From DASZVB01 sp036272055 (GTDB lineage: Bacteria; Myxococcota_A; Polyangia; Polyangiales; Polyangiaceae), in NCBI GenBank assembly GCA_036272055.1, contig DATAZL010000013.1, positions 14,238-78,237 of the forward strand: a stretch of 64,000 bases of DNA, written 5' to 3'. Within the stretch, counting starts at the first letter, position 1; the number at the start of each line of letters is the position of its first letter. This document shows, piece after piece, positions 1 through 8,821 of the stretch. A model generated the notes under the pieces. It was not told the origin of the DNA. It saw only the letters and a list, made by a program, of their open reading frames with translations, and did not search any database. Position numbers and translations under genes: made by a program.

Positions 1-244
1 TTTCCCGGTGCCCGTAGCGGGCCGTTTCAAACCCCTGTTCCGAGGGCGTGGACCACGTACGGATCATGCCGCTTCCGCGACGATAGCCGTGTAACGACGT
101 GACAGATGGTCCAGAATCGGGGGAGACGGGCGCTCTGATACATGGCGCGCAGCGCGAGCACGCCCGAGCGCCCCGGTTCGCTACTGCGTTGGCCGCTGTT
201 CTTCGCACGGCGCCCGACGACGGTTTTGGCAGCGCTCTCTGTGA

Positions 245-613
245 CGCCACTTCCGGTCGGAAGCCCGCTCCGCTCGCGCAGGCATCGGACCGAGTCACTC
301 TCGTCCAGGACGGCAACGGTTCACCATCGGCCACGAGATCGGGCATTTCGTCATGCACTTCGATGTCCTCCATGAGGACCGCGGCTACATAATCCGGGAC
401 GCCGGTTCGTCCACCGCCGAAGACGTGCAGGAGGTCGAGGCGAACCAGTTCGCCTCGAACCTATTGATGCCGTTCCGAATCCTTCAGCGGGACGCTGCCG
501 CTTATGCGGACATCGAGTTCGACATCGCCGTGGAGGAACTCGCACGGACGTACGAGGTTTCGGTGCAGGCAATGACCCTGCGCGTTGCGAAGCTCGAGAA
601 GTGGAAGCCGTAG
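245..613 (+). pseudogene. Remnant of an ImmA/IrrE-type (M78) metallopeptidase
   Basis: The frame ending at 613 carries RFTIGHEIGHF (about 317-349), the HExxH zinc-binding signature of ImmA/IrrE-family peptidases, followed by EVEANQFASNLLMP, the third-ligand region of the family, and a C-terminal helix-rich tail (EELARTYEVSVQAM). These peptidases usually cleave phage or ICE repressors or act in toxin-antitoxin pairs. The frame is closed by a stop at 242-244, and no start codon lies between that stop and the HExxH motif. The upstream part seems to continue in another frame (a coding-like stretch VTLVQDG near 291-311), so a frameshift has probably broken the gene. Family assignment is firm; pseudogene status is an inference, and a sequencing error is possible. 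Confidence 0.65.
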
Positions 614-2259
614 TGGTACTTGTGACGTGACTCCCCGAGGAGCCGACAACAGGTTGCTCGAGACGAAAGTCGCGAGACCATGAAGGCACGTCACCCTCGG
701 AAGCCTTCTCCTCGGAAGGAGCGCACAGCCCCGTCATTGGAGATCGAACTCGGGACTGACTACGAGCTGCAGCTTGCGATTGGCAACTCGCTTCGGTCGA
801 GCGCCGGAGCGTGCCCCGAGCATGAGCGGGTGCATGGCGTCGTTCGTGTTGCGCCTGATCTCGCCGAGTCGGCGATGTTGCGTGCTTGCAGCGCTGTTGC
901 AGACGGGCCTGGTGACCCCCCCTCGACGAGGCAAGACGTGCAGCGAAGAAGGCTGAAGTCGAGCGCCTACTCGAAGCGCACAAGCTCTTGCTGGGCGGTC
1001 CAGAAAGTCTTGGACGACGACAGGCGTTCGTTCTCTGCGGAATCAACTACGCCGCGCACGAGGTGCCCGCCGAGCGCGCCAAGTTGGGGCGCGAAGTGGT
1101 TCTCTATTCTCTTTGGAAAGTCGGCGCCGCTTCGTTCGACGTGTTCGAGAACGAGACCGCGCACGAGCTCGCCACCGAGGTCATTGCTCGACGGCGCAGC
1201 GCTGGCGGCCGTGGTCGGACGAAGTGCTGCAAGCCGCAGGAATATGTCGGCCTCAGTGGTGCTAAGAAAAAACTGGGGGCATCGAGCGGCCCCCCTGTTT
1301 AGCGATCGCTGCCGCCACCATCTTCTCCCACGATGGCACGACCGAGCATGTCTCGCATGACCGCAAGAGCGTACGGCGGAAGCGTTGGCGCTTCCAACAC
1401 TCGTTCCAACTCGGCTTGCTGCTACTGCAGTTCGCGCTTTCGCTGCTGTTGGCGTTCATCGGAGCCCGGTACCTCCACTGATCACCGCTGGCCAGGCGGC
1501 AGATGACTCAATCGCGGAACTTGCTCGTCGAACAAGAGCGACTGCAACCAACTCGCGGGATCGGTGAATTGGTTCGTCCAGGCGTATGACGCAACGTGCT
1601 CCGCCGTTCCCGTCCTTGTCCACCCGTCGCACCTTTTTGACGTGCCGCGACGCCGCCTGCCGGCACGCGCGTCATGACCATCAATGGCCTGCCGAAGTTC
1701 CCCGATGCATTTGTCGCCTTCGGCGGCTCCCTGGCACACGCGGCCACGTTCGGCTCCGTGAAGGACGTCGCCGCATTGTTCGCCAGAAGCACCTCACGCC
1801 GGAGTCGTTACTGCGGTCGTACACGACCGCCGCGAAGACGAAGTGAGCACATCTCGAGCCCGCCTACATCCGAGCTCTCGCTAAGCAAACCGTCGCGCTG
1901 GGGGAAACGAAGGTGCCCAAACTTCTGCCTCGTGACGCACGACTGCTACCTTGACATCCCCGAGATGAGGCACCCCGACACCGGCCTGCTCAAAGGACGA
2001 CGCGAGCCGCGGCAACTACTTCTGGCGCACGGACATGGCTAACGGTCCGTCCCGGGGGAGGGGCGGGCTGTGCAATCCAAGAATCGGCGGGCCAGGCCTG
2101 CGCGGCTGGACTGCCGAAGTTCCCACGTGCGGATTGTTACGTAAGTCTTGCCGCGGTATGCCACGTCTTTGGCACTCCTGGTCCCAGCCGAATAGAATTG
2201 AGACTCGACCCGACCCGACTCCCCGTCGGTCGAGTGATTTTCCGCGAGGACCCCCCGCA
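614..2259. other. Gene-poor, apparently decayed region
   Basis: About 1.6 kb with only short, mutually overlapping frames and no convincing start or domain. A coding-like stretch runs about 916-1197 (+), with fragments such as LLEAHKLLLGGPESLGRR and EVVLYSLWKVG. It has no visible start, and its tail soon loses coding character. Another fragment near 1674-1905 seems to switch frame around 1785. None of these was recognised. Together with the ImmA remnant this looks like old mobile or accessory DNA under decay. Confidence 0.4.
1267..1294 (-). terminator. Possible rho-independent terminator
   Basis: Read leftward, a GGGGGC/GCCCCC stem (1289-1294 with 1275-1280) with an 8-nt loop is followed after two bases by six T residues (the A-run at 1267-1272 on the plus strand). 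This is a good intrinsic terminator shape in a GC-rich genome. No intact leftward gene lies immediately upstream, so it may belong to a lost gene. Confidence 0.4.
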
Positions 2260-3081
2260 ATGAACCGGATGCTTCGTTCCTTCGTCGTCGGCGCCATCGC
2301 CGCCACGGGCGCTGTGGTGCTCACGCCTGCGTGCGCCGACAACAACAGCAGCCTCTTCATCACCGCGGTGCTCTACAGGAAGGCGCCCACGTGCACGATC
2401 ATCGCGGACCCGACGTCCGAGACGCTCGGCGGAGGCATTCTCGATTTCGCGTTCACCAAGTCGTACGACGCAGCGCTCCTGGTCGGTAACCAGCTGACGT
2501 CTCGCGGCTCCAAGGAGACGCTCCGCACCGAGACATCGCGGGTCACCCTGCGCGGCGCGGAGATCAAGGTCACGACCGCCGACGGCACGACGCTCAACGA
2601 CTTCTCGGTCAACGGCACCGGCTTCGTCGACGTGAGCCGCGGCGAAGACTCGGGCTTCGGCATCTTTGACACGGAGCTGATTCCCTCCTCGGTCGGCACC
2701 CAGCTCCTCAAACGATTGAACGATCTGAAGATTCGCACCAAATCGACATCGTTGCAGACGTCGGACCAGGTCGTCGCCCACGTGAAGGTCTTCGGCAACA
2801 CCCTCGGCGGCCAAGACATCACTTCGAGCGAGCTCAGCTTCCCCATCACGTACTGCGAGGGGTGCCTGATCGACTTCCCGCTATCGGCCATCGACGTCTT
2901 GGGCAACGGAAACGCTACGTGCACGAAGGACACCACGGATATACCGATCCCCGGTTGTCGCGTCGGACAAGACGATCTGATCGATTGCCGTGCCTGCGCT
3001 TCGACGAACCCTCTCTGCCACGACGTGGATTCTACCAGCGCCGGCCTTAGCCCCAGCGGCGGCGCCGACGCCGGACCCTAG
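2260..3081 (+). CDS. Secreted cysteine-rich protein, probable lipoprotein
   Basis: 273 aa. The ATG at 2260 is chosen because it is preceded by GCGAGGA and opens a clear export signal (charged MNRMLR, hydrophobic residues 8-21, then LTPAC with Cys25). The lipobox is imperfect because Pro is at -2, so cleavage could be by signal peptidase I or II. The mature part is mostly polar beta-like sequence without a recognised domain. The C-terminal third is rich in cysteine (YCEGC, TCTKD, PGCRVG, DCRACAS, LCHD), suggesting several disulfides outside the cytoplasm. Similar Cys-rich exported proteins are common in myxobacteria. Function unknown. Confidence 0.7.
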   Translation: MNRMLRSFVVGAIAATGAVVLTPACADNNSSLFITAVLYRKAPTCTIIADPTSETLGGGILDFAFTKSYDAALLVGNQLTSRGSKETLRTETSRVTLRGAEIKVTTADGTTLNDFSVNGTGFVDVSRGEDSGFGIFDTELIPSSVGTQLLKRLNDLKIRTKSTSLQTSDQVVAHVKVFGNTLGGQDITSSELSFPITYCEGCLIDFPLSAIDVLGNGNATCTKDTTDIPIPGCRVGQDDLIDCRACASTNPLCHDVDSTSAGLSPSGGADAGP

Positions 3082-3088
3082 CGCCACC

Positions 3089-3682
3089 TTGACCTGGAGG
3101 CCTACGGCCGGCGCTATTTTTTCGTCACGGCGCGTTTCGGAACTCCCGCTGCTCATCGCGCTCGCCGTCTCGCTCGTCGCAGCTTCTGCGTCGGCTGAGC
3201 CGGAGTGGAGCTCGTCGATCATCCCCGGTGCGATCATCCACGGCGCGGGCTCGAGCTGGAACACGAGCTTCTACGGAGCGGTGCGTGGCGACGCGCTCTT
3301 CTTCCGGACGAACCGTCACGCCTTCGGCTTCGGACCGGCGCTGGAGGTCGGCACGTCCGGCTTCTCCGACGTTCGTCTGCTCGGCAGCGCGGAGTTCCTC
3401 GCACCCATCGGCGAATTTCTCGCCGTCAGCGTCGCGCCCGGCGTCACCGTCCGGAGCTCGTCCGTCGGCGCCGTCCCCGGTCTCTCGGGTCGCGCCTTCT
3501 TCGGCATGCGCGCCTACGGCTACACCGACTACTCGCTCAACGCCGGCCTCGTCCTCGGCTTCGACCACGACCTCGGCGGCCCCCGCGAGCACGCCATCGT
3601 CGTCGGTGCCCAGATCGACGGCCTGGTTCTGGCGCTCCCCGTCCTCTTCCTCGTCTCCCTCTTCCACGGCTCCGGTAGCTGA
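3089..3682 (+). CDS. Small exported protein, possible outer-membrane beta-barrel
   Basis: About 197 aa from an in-frame TTG at 3089; the frame is open further upstream but overlaps the preceding gene. Residues near 15-35 form a signal peptide (LPLLIALAVSLVAASASA, then EPEW). The rest alternates hydrophobic and polar residues with many Gly and aromatic positions (FGFGPALEVG, FFGMRAYGYTDYS, LNAGLVLGFDHD), as in small outer-membrane barrels, and ends without an aromatic C-terminal residue. It lies 7 bp after the Cys-rich protein and may share its transcript. The start codon is uncertain and no family was recognised. Confidence 0.55.
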   Translation: MTWRPTAGAIFSSRRVSELPLLIALAVSLVAASASAEPEWSSSIIPGAIIHGAGSSWNTSFYGAVRGDALFFRTNRHAFGFGPALEVGTSGFSDVRLLGSAEFLAPIGEFLAVSVAPGVTVRSSSVGAVPGLSGRAFFGMRAYGYTDYSLNAGLVLGFDHDLGGPREHAIVVGAQIDGLVLALPVLFLVSLFHGSGS

Positions 3683-3821
3683 GCCGCCGTCGCGTGCCGC
3701 TCGTAACCCGTTCCATTCCAATGCTTTTCGCGAGCCGGACACGCGGAACGCGGCGTCGCGGGCGGCGCGGCGGCGAGAGACGTTATTTCCATCATCGGCT
3801 CCCGATGCTACGGTCCTCGCG

Positions 3822-4157
3822 ATGGACCAAGCGCCGGTCGAGCTCCGTGTCGGCGGCCACACCTACAGGGTGGTGGGCAACGCCGGTCCGGACGAGCTCC
3901 AGCGGCTCGCCAGCATCGTGGACGGGAAGCTCCGGGAGCTGAACGGTTCGAGCGCGTACCATCCCCAGAGCCTGCTCCTCGCCGCGATGGCCCTCGCCCA
4001 CGAGCTCGAGCTCGAGCGCTCGCGCCGGCGCGAGGTCGAGGTCCGCTCGCGCGAGATGCTGCGCACCCTGCTCGATCGAGTCGACGCCGCTCTCGAGATC
4101 GTCGACGACCCGTCGCCGGCCCCGGCGAGCATCGTCGGCGCTTCTCCCGAACCGTAG
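3822..4157 (+). CDS. zapA: Cell division protein ZapA-like
   Basis: 111 aa. The N-terminal domain (VELRVGGHTYRVVGNAGPDELQRLASIVDGKL) and the following helical segment with an LLAAMALAHELELER core match ZapA, the small FtsZ-associated protein that cross-links FtsZ filaments at the division ring. The C-terminal half is predicted coiled coil (residues about 55-95) and then Pro/Ala-rich. The ATG at 3822 fits the family N-terminus. In many proteobacteria zapA is followed by 6S RNA, but the 56 bp before the next gene are too short for it. Confidence 0.82.
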   Translation: MDQAPVELRVGGHTYRVVGNAGPDELQRLASIVDGKLRELNGSSAYHPQSLLLAAMALAHELELERSRRREVEVRSREMLRTLLDRVDAALEIVDDPSPAPASIVGASPEP

Positions 4158-4213
4158 CCGTCCCTCCGGGACGCGCACGCGGGCACGGTTCGACCCCTGA
4201 GCGACTCCGGCGC

Positions 4214-4915
4214 TCAGCGGAAGGACCGCAACGTCACGTCGGTCAGCGTGTCGGCGGCGGCGCGGAGGTCCACATCGGCCGTGCGCGCCACGTGAGTCGC
4301 CGCGGCGACGAAAGTCCCCAGCGCGCACGCCACGCGTAGCGGCTCGGTCGCGACGGACAGCGCGCCCGCGGTCCGTCCGAGCTCGAGCGCGCCGCGGAGC
4401 TCCTTCTCGAGCTCTGCGAGCAACAGGGTACGTCCCTCGCTGACCGTCTCGAGCAGCACCGCCGTCGCGAGAGGATTCTTCGCCGTCCCCGCAAGCCACG
4501 CCGTCGCGAGCGAACGGATCCGTTCACGCGGCGCCCGCGTCTCCGCCGTCGACTCGTGGAGTGCGTTACCGAGGTCCCGCACCGCCGTACGGATCACCTC
4601 GGAGACCGCCGCGTCCACACCGTCGAAGTGCTCGTAAAAGGTGTTCCGTCCCGTCCCGGCGAGGCCGATGATCTCCCCCGCCGTCGCCGTCGCACCACGA
4701 GAAGCGACCACGAGAGCGGTCGCTTCGACCAATCGCCGCCGCGCGCTTTCCTTCCGGGCCTCCTCGGACACCCGCCGGTCCCACCGACCGCGTCCGCGCC
4801 CCGGCGCCTCTCCTCCGGCAACTCCCCCGGCAGCCTCGCCAGCACCGACGCGGTCTCCCCCGGCCGCGTCGCGAGCTTCATCCTCACCGCCGTCGAGCTC
4901 CGTCATCGCCACCAC
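4214..4915 (-). CDS. TetR/AcrR-family transcriptional regulator
   Basis: 233 aa with an N-terminal tail of about 50 residues that is Gly/Ala/Glu-rich and probably disordered. The HTH domain follows (about 55-100: ARRRLVEATALVVASRG, then ATAGEIIGLAGTGRNTFYEHF), where GTGRNTFYEHF is the TetR recognition-helix signature. The rest is the all-helical ligand-binding and dimerisation domain. Such repressors usually bind an operator near their own start, which here would lie in the AT-richer stretch 4916-5045. No obvious target gene is adjacent. The long N-terminal tail means a downstream start is possible. Confidence 0.85.
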   Translation of the reverse strand: MVAMTELDGGEDEARDAAGGDRVGAGEAAGGVAGGEAPGRGRGRWDRRVSEEARKESARRRLVEATALVVASRGATATAGEIIGLAGTGRNTFYEHFDGVDAAVSEVIRTAVRDLGNALHESTAETRAPRERIRSLATAWLAGTAKNPLATAVLLETVSEGRTLLLAELEKELRGALELGRTAGALSVATEPLRVACALGTFVAAATHVARTADVDLRAAADTLTDVTLRSFR

Positions 4916-5769
4916 CCGAGTGTACCGCGCAGGTCATCATGAAAAAGACTTGTCCGTATTCATGGCGGCTCTCAGGCCCGTTGGACGATTGCATCTCTTT
5001 GAAAACACATCAGGTCGATGAAAGTACTAGCACGTCCTTTTTTCATTGCCGGCCCGTTGGCCGGTGGTCGCTCGGCCTGGGAGCCGCCCGTCAAGCGTCC
5101 CTTCCCGACGTCCGAGCGCGCCTGAGAGTCCTCTCGAACTCGGAGCAGTCGAAATTCAGTCGCCGCGACAGCGAATCGGGAGCCCCGGCGGACAGACGCG
5201 CGGACGCTGGCGGACGACGCGACGTCGAAGACGGCGGCGCCCCCGGGTCGGGCACTCGAGAGCGGCGGCACGACGCCCGGTGTCGCCGCCGACGCTGCGC
5301 GGGATGCTACCGATCCGCAGGGTCGACAAGGCACGACCGCGACAGCGAAGAGACGCAACCGGCGTCGACGTCCCCGAGCCTGCCTTCCGCGCGAGTGTGG
5401 GCATCGGAAGAACGGAGGCGCGTAGGTCGCCTGGGCACGACCCCGGGGATCGGGATTCCCGGGGTCCATTACTCGGCGTCGTGGGCCTCCCGACGCGCAG
5501 CGGGTTGAACGCAGCCCGCAGCGCGGTTGGAGTGGCTCGGTTCTGCCGAGGTCAGCCGTCAGTGCGGAAGAGCGAACCACGTCGAAGCGAGTCGGTGTCG
5601 CGAGCGCCCGTCCGTCGGGGCCGACGGCTACGTCGGCTGGAGGGCATGCTCGACGGGTGGAGCGACCCGCCCCTCGGCGAGGAAGCGAGTGCGGAAGGGC
5701 TCGCGCTTTGGACGGCGGGGTCTCCGGCCGTCGAATGACGGGGTTCGGGGCAGCTGCTAGAACGGCGGC
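4916..5769. other. Long intergenic region with hairpins
   Basis: About 850 bp between the TetR gene and bioF. The first 130 bp are AT-richer than their surroundings and are the likely promoter/operator region of the TetR gene. A CCGGCC-CGTT-GGCCGG hairpin lies near 5050-5065. A second stem, GACCCCGGG (5439-5447) paired with CCCGGGGTC (5458-5466), has a 10-nt loop. Long frames are open in several phases but have Arg/Pro/Ser-rich composition typical of non-coding GC-rich DNA. No gene is supported. Confidence 0.45.
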
Positions 5770-6885
5770 GTGACGCTCAAGGATTACCTCGTCGAGGAGC
5801 TCGGGAAGCTGGACGAGGCAGGGATTTTGCGGCGCCGGAGTGACGGGGTTCCGCCGGCACCGGAGCTCGTCGACGTCTGTACGAATGACTACCTGGGGTA
5901 CGCCCGTAGAGTTGTTTCACGTGAAACATCGTCCAGGGTCGGCGCGGGCTCTTCCCGGCTGATCTACGGGACCGACGCGCTCCACCTGACGCTCGAACGG
6001 GAGCTCGCGCGATGGGTCGGGACGGACGCCGCCCTGCTCTTTCCGACGGGCTTCGCGGCGAACACCGGCGTGCTATCCGCCCTCACCCGCGCGGGCGATC
6101 TCATCGTCTCCGACGCCCTGAACCACGCCTCGATCATCGACGGTTGTCGGCTCAGCCGAGCGCGAACCGAGGTCGTCCCTCACCTCGATCTCGTCGCCGT
6201 GGAGCGGGCCCTGGATACCGCCGTCGAAGGTCGCCGCTGGGTCGTGAGCGAGACGTACTTCAGCATGGACGCCGACTCCCCGGACCTCACGGCGCTCTCC
6301 GAGCTCTGCCGGCGCCGAGGTGCGCATCTCATCCTGGACGAGGCTCATGCCCTCGGCGTCTTTGGCCCTCAGGGGGCAGGCCTGGCCCGCGCGCGTGGCG
6401 TCGTGCCGGATGTCCTGGTCGGGACCCTGGGCAAGGCCGTCGGCATCCAGGGGGCGTTCGTTGGAGGCTCCGCCGAGCTGGCGGACCTGCTCTGGACGCG
6501 GGCGCGAAGCTTCGTCTTCACGACGGCACCCAGCCCGACCCTCGTCGAGCTGACCCTGGAAGCGGTCCGCGCCGTCATCTCCGACGACCCGGCGCGCGCT
6601 GCGCTCGGGCGTCTCGTGGCGAGGCTCGAGGGCACCCTCGCTGCGCGCCCAGGACTCGTTCCGATAGGCCGTCATGGGCCCATCTTTCCCATCCAGCTCG
6701 GGACGCCGGACAGCGCCCTGCGGGCTGCGGCCATCCTCCGCGACAAGGGCTTCCTCGCCCAGGCAATCCGTCCTCCGACGGTGCCCGCCGGTACCTCACG
6801 GCTCCGGGTGGCGGTCCACGCCGACATGACGGAAAGCACCGTCGATCGGCTCGGCGCGGCTATCCTCGACGCATGCGGCGGATAG
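5770..6885 (+). CDS. bioF: 8-amino-7-oxononanoate synthase (biotin synthesis)
   Basis: 371 aa. PLP-dependent condensation of pimeloyl-ACP/CoA with L-alanine to KAPA. Visible fold-type I motifs: CTNDYLGYA (37-45), substrate-binding SSRLIYGTDALH (61-72), LNHASIIDG (117-125), DEAHALGVFG (190-199; Asp190 should contact the PLP ring nitrogen) and GTLGKAVG (219-226, Lys222 as Schiff-base lysine). The segment after NDYLG is shorter than usual and encodes VVSRETS, and this codon run is a perfect parS palindrome (5913-5928). The GTG start at 5770 has a GAACGGCGG stretch upstream. Overlaps bioD by 13 bp. The family could also include 2-amino-3-ketobutyrate ligase, but the bioD partner favours bioF. Confidence 0.9.
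   Translation: MTLKDYLVEELGKLDEAGILRRRSDGVPPAPELVDVCTNDYLGYARRVVSRETSSRVGAGSSRLIYGTDALHLTLERELARWVGTDAALLFPTGFAANTGVLSALTRAGDLIVSDALNHASIIDGCRLSRARTEVVPHLDLVAVERALDTAVEGRRWVVSETYFSMDADSPDLTALSELCRRRGAHLILDEAHALGVFGPQGAGLARARGVVPDVLVGTLGKAVGIQGAFVGGSAELADLLWTRARSFVFTTAPSPTLVELTLEAVRAVISDDPARAALGRLVARLEGTLAARPGLVPIGRHGPIFPIQLGTPDSALRAAAILRDKGFLAQAIRPPTVPAGTSRLRVAVHADMTESTVDRLGAAILDACGG
5913..5928. promoter_or_regulatory. parS-like centromere site (perfect palindrome)
   Basis: TGTTTCACGTGAAACA is a perfect 16-bp inverted repeat identical to the widely conserved chromosomal parS consensus bound by ParB. It lies in frame inside bioF. Established knowledge: parS sites cluster near the replication origin and are often inside genes. 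No parA/parB genes are in this window, so function is inferred from the site alone. Confidence 0.75.
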
Positions 6886-7919
6886 TCGTGCTCGGCACCG
6901 GCACCGGCGTCGGCAAGACGTACTTCACGGAACGCCTCATACGGGCGCTGGCCGACGCGAGCCCCGACGAAGACGTCGTCGGCATCAAGCCCATCGAAAC
7001 GGGGCTCGTCGGCACGACGGAAGAGGCCGAGGGGGTCCGAGCGCCCGCGGACGATGAGCGCTCTGGCAGACACCGCCGACCCTCGCCGCAAAGTCCCCAA
7101 CCCAGAAGCCGTGCGACGGACGCAGCAACGGCTGCCGACGATGAACCGTCTCCGCGAGCCCGAAACGAAGGCGCGATGGGAGCCCGGGACGGAAAGACGC
7201 CCGGGACGCAGCACGGCGCCCGCGAGAAGAGAGGGGCGACCGTGAACACGACAGGCGCGCGCGACAGACCGACGTCAGGCGAGGGCAGCCGTGGCGCCAC
7301 GAGCACCGTAGCGAAGGCGAACCCTGACGCCGGCTCGGCTCGCATCGTCGGCCCGCCACCAAAGGGAAGTGACGCCTGGTCGCTCGAACGCGTTTCACGT
7401 GGAACACCAATCCGTCCGCACCCGCTCCTCGCGTTCGCCGAGCCGGTATCTGCCCATCTAGCTGCCCGGCGGGAGCGCGCTCGGATCTCCGTCGCCAAAG
7501 TCGCACGTGCGCTTACACTACATGCCACTACACTACGTGGCTGGCAGGTTATCGAGACGGCAGGGGGAGCGTTCTCGCCGCTCGGTCCGAACGAGACGAA
7601 CTTCGATCTCGCGCTCGCACTGGATCCGTCCATCTGGGTGGTCGTAGCGCCCGACGCGCTCGGCGTGCTGCACGACGTGCGAGCGACGCTGCTGGCGATG
7701 CGCGCCTGCGGGCGCGAACCGGATCACCTGGTGCTCTGCGCGGCACGCGAGCACGACGCTTCCGGCGGGACCAACGCCGCGGAGCTTCCGCGCGTCGGAT
7801 TGCCGAAGCTCGCTGCGATCCTCGGACGGGACGACGACTCGCGGAGCCTCGCGCCGCTGATCCGCAGATTGTTCGCGACGCCGACGTCACCTCGTGCAAG
7901 GCCGAAGCGGAAGCGCTGA
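6873..7919 (+). CDS. bioD: Dethiobiotin synthetase with a long internal insertion
   Basis: 348 aa against about 220-230 for the family. ATP-dependent carboxylation of DAPA to dethiobiotin. Motifs: P-loop GTGTGVGKT (8-16), KPIETG (39-44; substrate/metal Lys), EPVSAHLAA (190-198) and VIETAGGAFSPL (226-237; the conserved acidic residue). Residues about 47-180 are a Pro/Ser/Arg/Gly/Thr-rich low-complexity segment where roughly 40 residues are normal, and the conserved Asp normally found in this interval cannot be placed with confidence. The insertion contains a second parS-like site. The ATG at 6873 overlaps the end of bioF. The enzyme core looks intact, but activity is uncertain. Confidence 0.85.
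   Translation: MRRIVVLGTGTGVGKTYFTERLIRALADASPDEDVVGIKPIETGLVGTTEEAEGVRAPADDERSGRHRRPSPQSPQPRSRATDAATAADDEPSPRARNEGAMGARDGKTPGTQHGAREKRGATVNTTGARDRPTSGEGSRGATSTVAKANPDAGSARIVGPPPKGSDAWSLERVSRGTPIRPHPLLAFAEPVSAHLAARRERARISVAKVARALTLHATTLRGWQVIETAGGAFSPLGPNETNFDLALALDPSIWVVVAPDALGVLHDVRATLLAMRACGREPDHLVLCAAREHDASGGTNAAELPRVGLPKLAAILGRDDDSRSLAPLIRRLFATPTSPRARPKRKR
7391..7406. promoter_or_regulatory. Second parS-like site
   Basis: CGTTTCACGTGGAACA matches the parS consensus at 15 of 16 positions if either half-site variant (TTTCAC or GTGGAA) is accepted; the mismatch is the first base. One half is of the TTTCACGTGAAA type and the other of the CCACGTGGAAC type reported in Myxococcus. It sits within the low-complexity insert of bioD, 1.46 kb from the perfect site. 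Confidence 0.6.
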
Positions 7920-7931
7920 TTCGCGGCGCGC

Positions 7932-8582
7932 TCAGACCGGCGCGTCACGCACGATCTTGCCGCGTTCCAGCCGGATCCGTCGTCCACCGAGGCGCTCGGG
8001 AAAGCCCGTGGTGTGGCTCACGACCACGACGATCGTGCCTCGGTTCCGTTCCTCGTCGATCACGGTGGCGAGCCGATCGGCGCTCTCGACGTCCAGACCG
8101 GTGAGCGGTTCGTCGAGCAAGAGGAGCGACGGCTCGTGCACCAGAACGCGCGCGAGGGCGACGCGCTGCCGCTGTCCTCGAGAGAGCGTCGCGACGGGCT
8201 GGTCGGCAAAGTCGTCGAGCCCGAGCCGCGCCGCCACCGTCTTGAACGCGTCGGGGGACGACTCACCCTGGAGACGCGCCGCCAGCTCGACGTTCTCGCG
8301 CCCGGTGAGCTCGCGATACATCCGCCCTTCGTGCGAGAGCCACCCGAGCTCGCGCCGGACCTCTTCCACCGAGTCGCCCAGCGGCTCGAAGCGAACCGTT
8401 CCCGAGGTCGGCGCCAGGGTCGTCCCGAGGACGCCGAGGAGCGTCGACTTGCCGGCACCGTTCGGCCCCTCGACGAACGTCACGGTGCCGCGCTCGAAGC
8501 GGGTCGTCACGCCGCGAAGCACCGGCCTCCCGCCGAACGCGCGGGTGACCCCACGAACATCGACGGCATCGATCCGAGGCAC
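7932..8582 (-). CDS. ABC transporter ATP-binding protein (CcmA-like size)
   Basis: 216 aa from a GTG at 8582; a longer frame with a TTG start at 8663 adds 27 unlikely residues. Walker A GPNGAGKST, signature LSRGQRQR, Walker B LLLLDEP and switch His in VVVSHT are all intact, so it should hydrolyse ATP to drive a transporter. Size and single-domain form resemble CcmA (haem exporter subunit) and other short export ATPases. No permease gene is adjacent within the window, so substrate and direction are unknown. The gene is convergent with bioD (12-bp gap) and divergent from the moxR operon. Confidence 0.87.
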   Translation of the reverse strand: MPRIDAVDVRGVTRAFGGRPVLRGVTTRFERGTVTFVEGPNGAGKSTLLGVLGTTLAPTSGTVRFEPLGDSVEEVRRELGWLSHEGRMYRELTGRENVELAARLQGESSPDAFKTVAARLGLDDFADQPVATLSRGQRQRVALARVLVHEPSLLLLDEPLTGLDVESADRLATVIDEERNRGTIVVVVSHTTGFPERLGGRRIRLERGKIVRDAPV

Positions 8583-8821
8583 GCGGCTAGTCTTTACCTC
8601 GGCCCCCGAGAACCCCAAAGGCCCGCGGCCACTCCACGGCGAGTACCGGCGGTCGCCTCTCAACGCCGAGTCGCCTTTCGCCCTCCATCTCCCTACAAGG
8701 ACGCGGCTGCTCCGGGCGCCGGGCCGCGCACTTCGCGAAGTCCATCGGCATCGATGGGTCGATGGTTAGGGAGGGCCCGTATAGCCAGACCCCGGTTTTC
8801 AACGATGCTAGCATCCGGCCA

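Noticed and set aside
4158..4213. 6S RNA gene expected downstream of zapA
   Set aside because: Only 56 bp are available, far short of the 180-nt RNA.
5046..5738. Long open frame on the plus strand before bioF
   Set aside because: Arg/Pro/Ser-rich composition, no signal or domain, and several overlapping frames of similar length; typical of non-coding GC-rich DNA.
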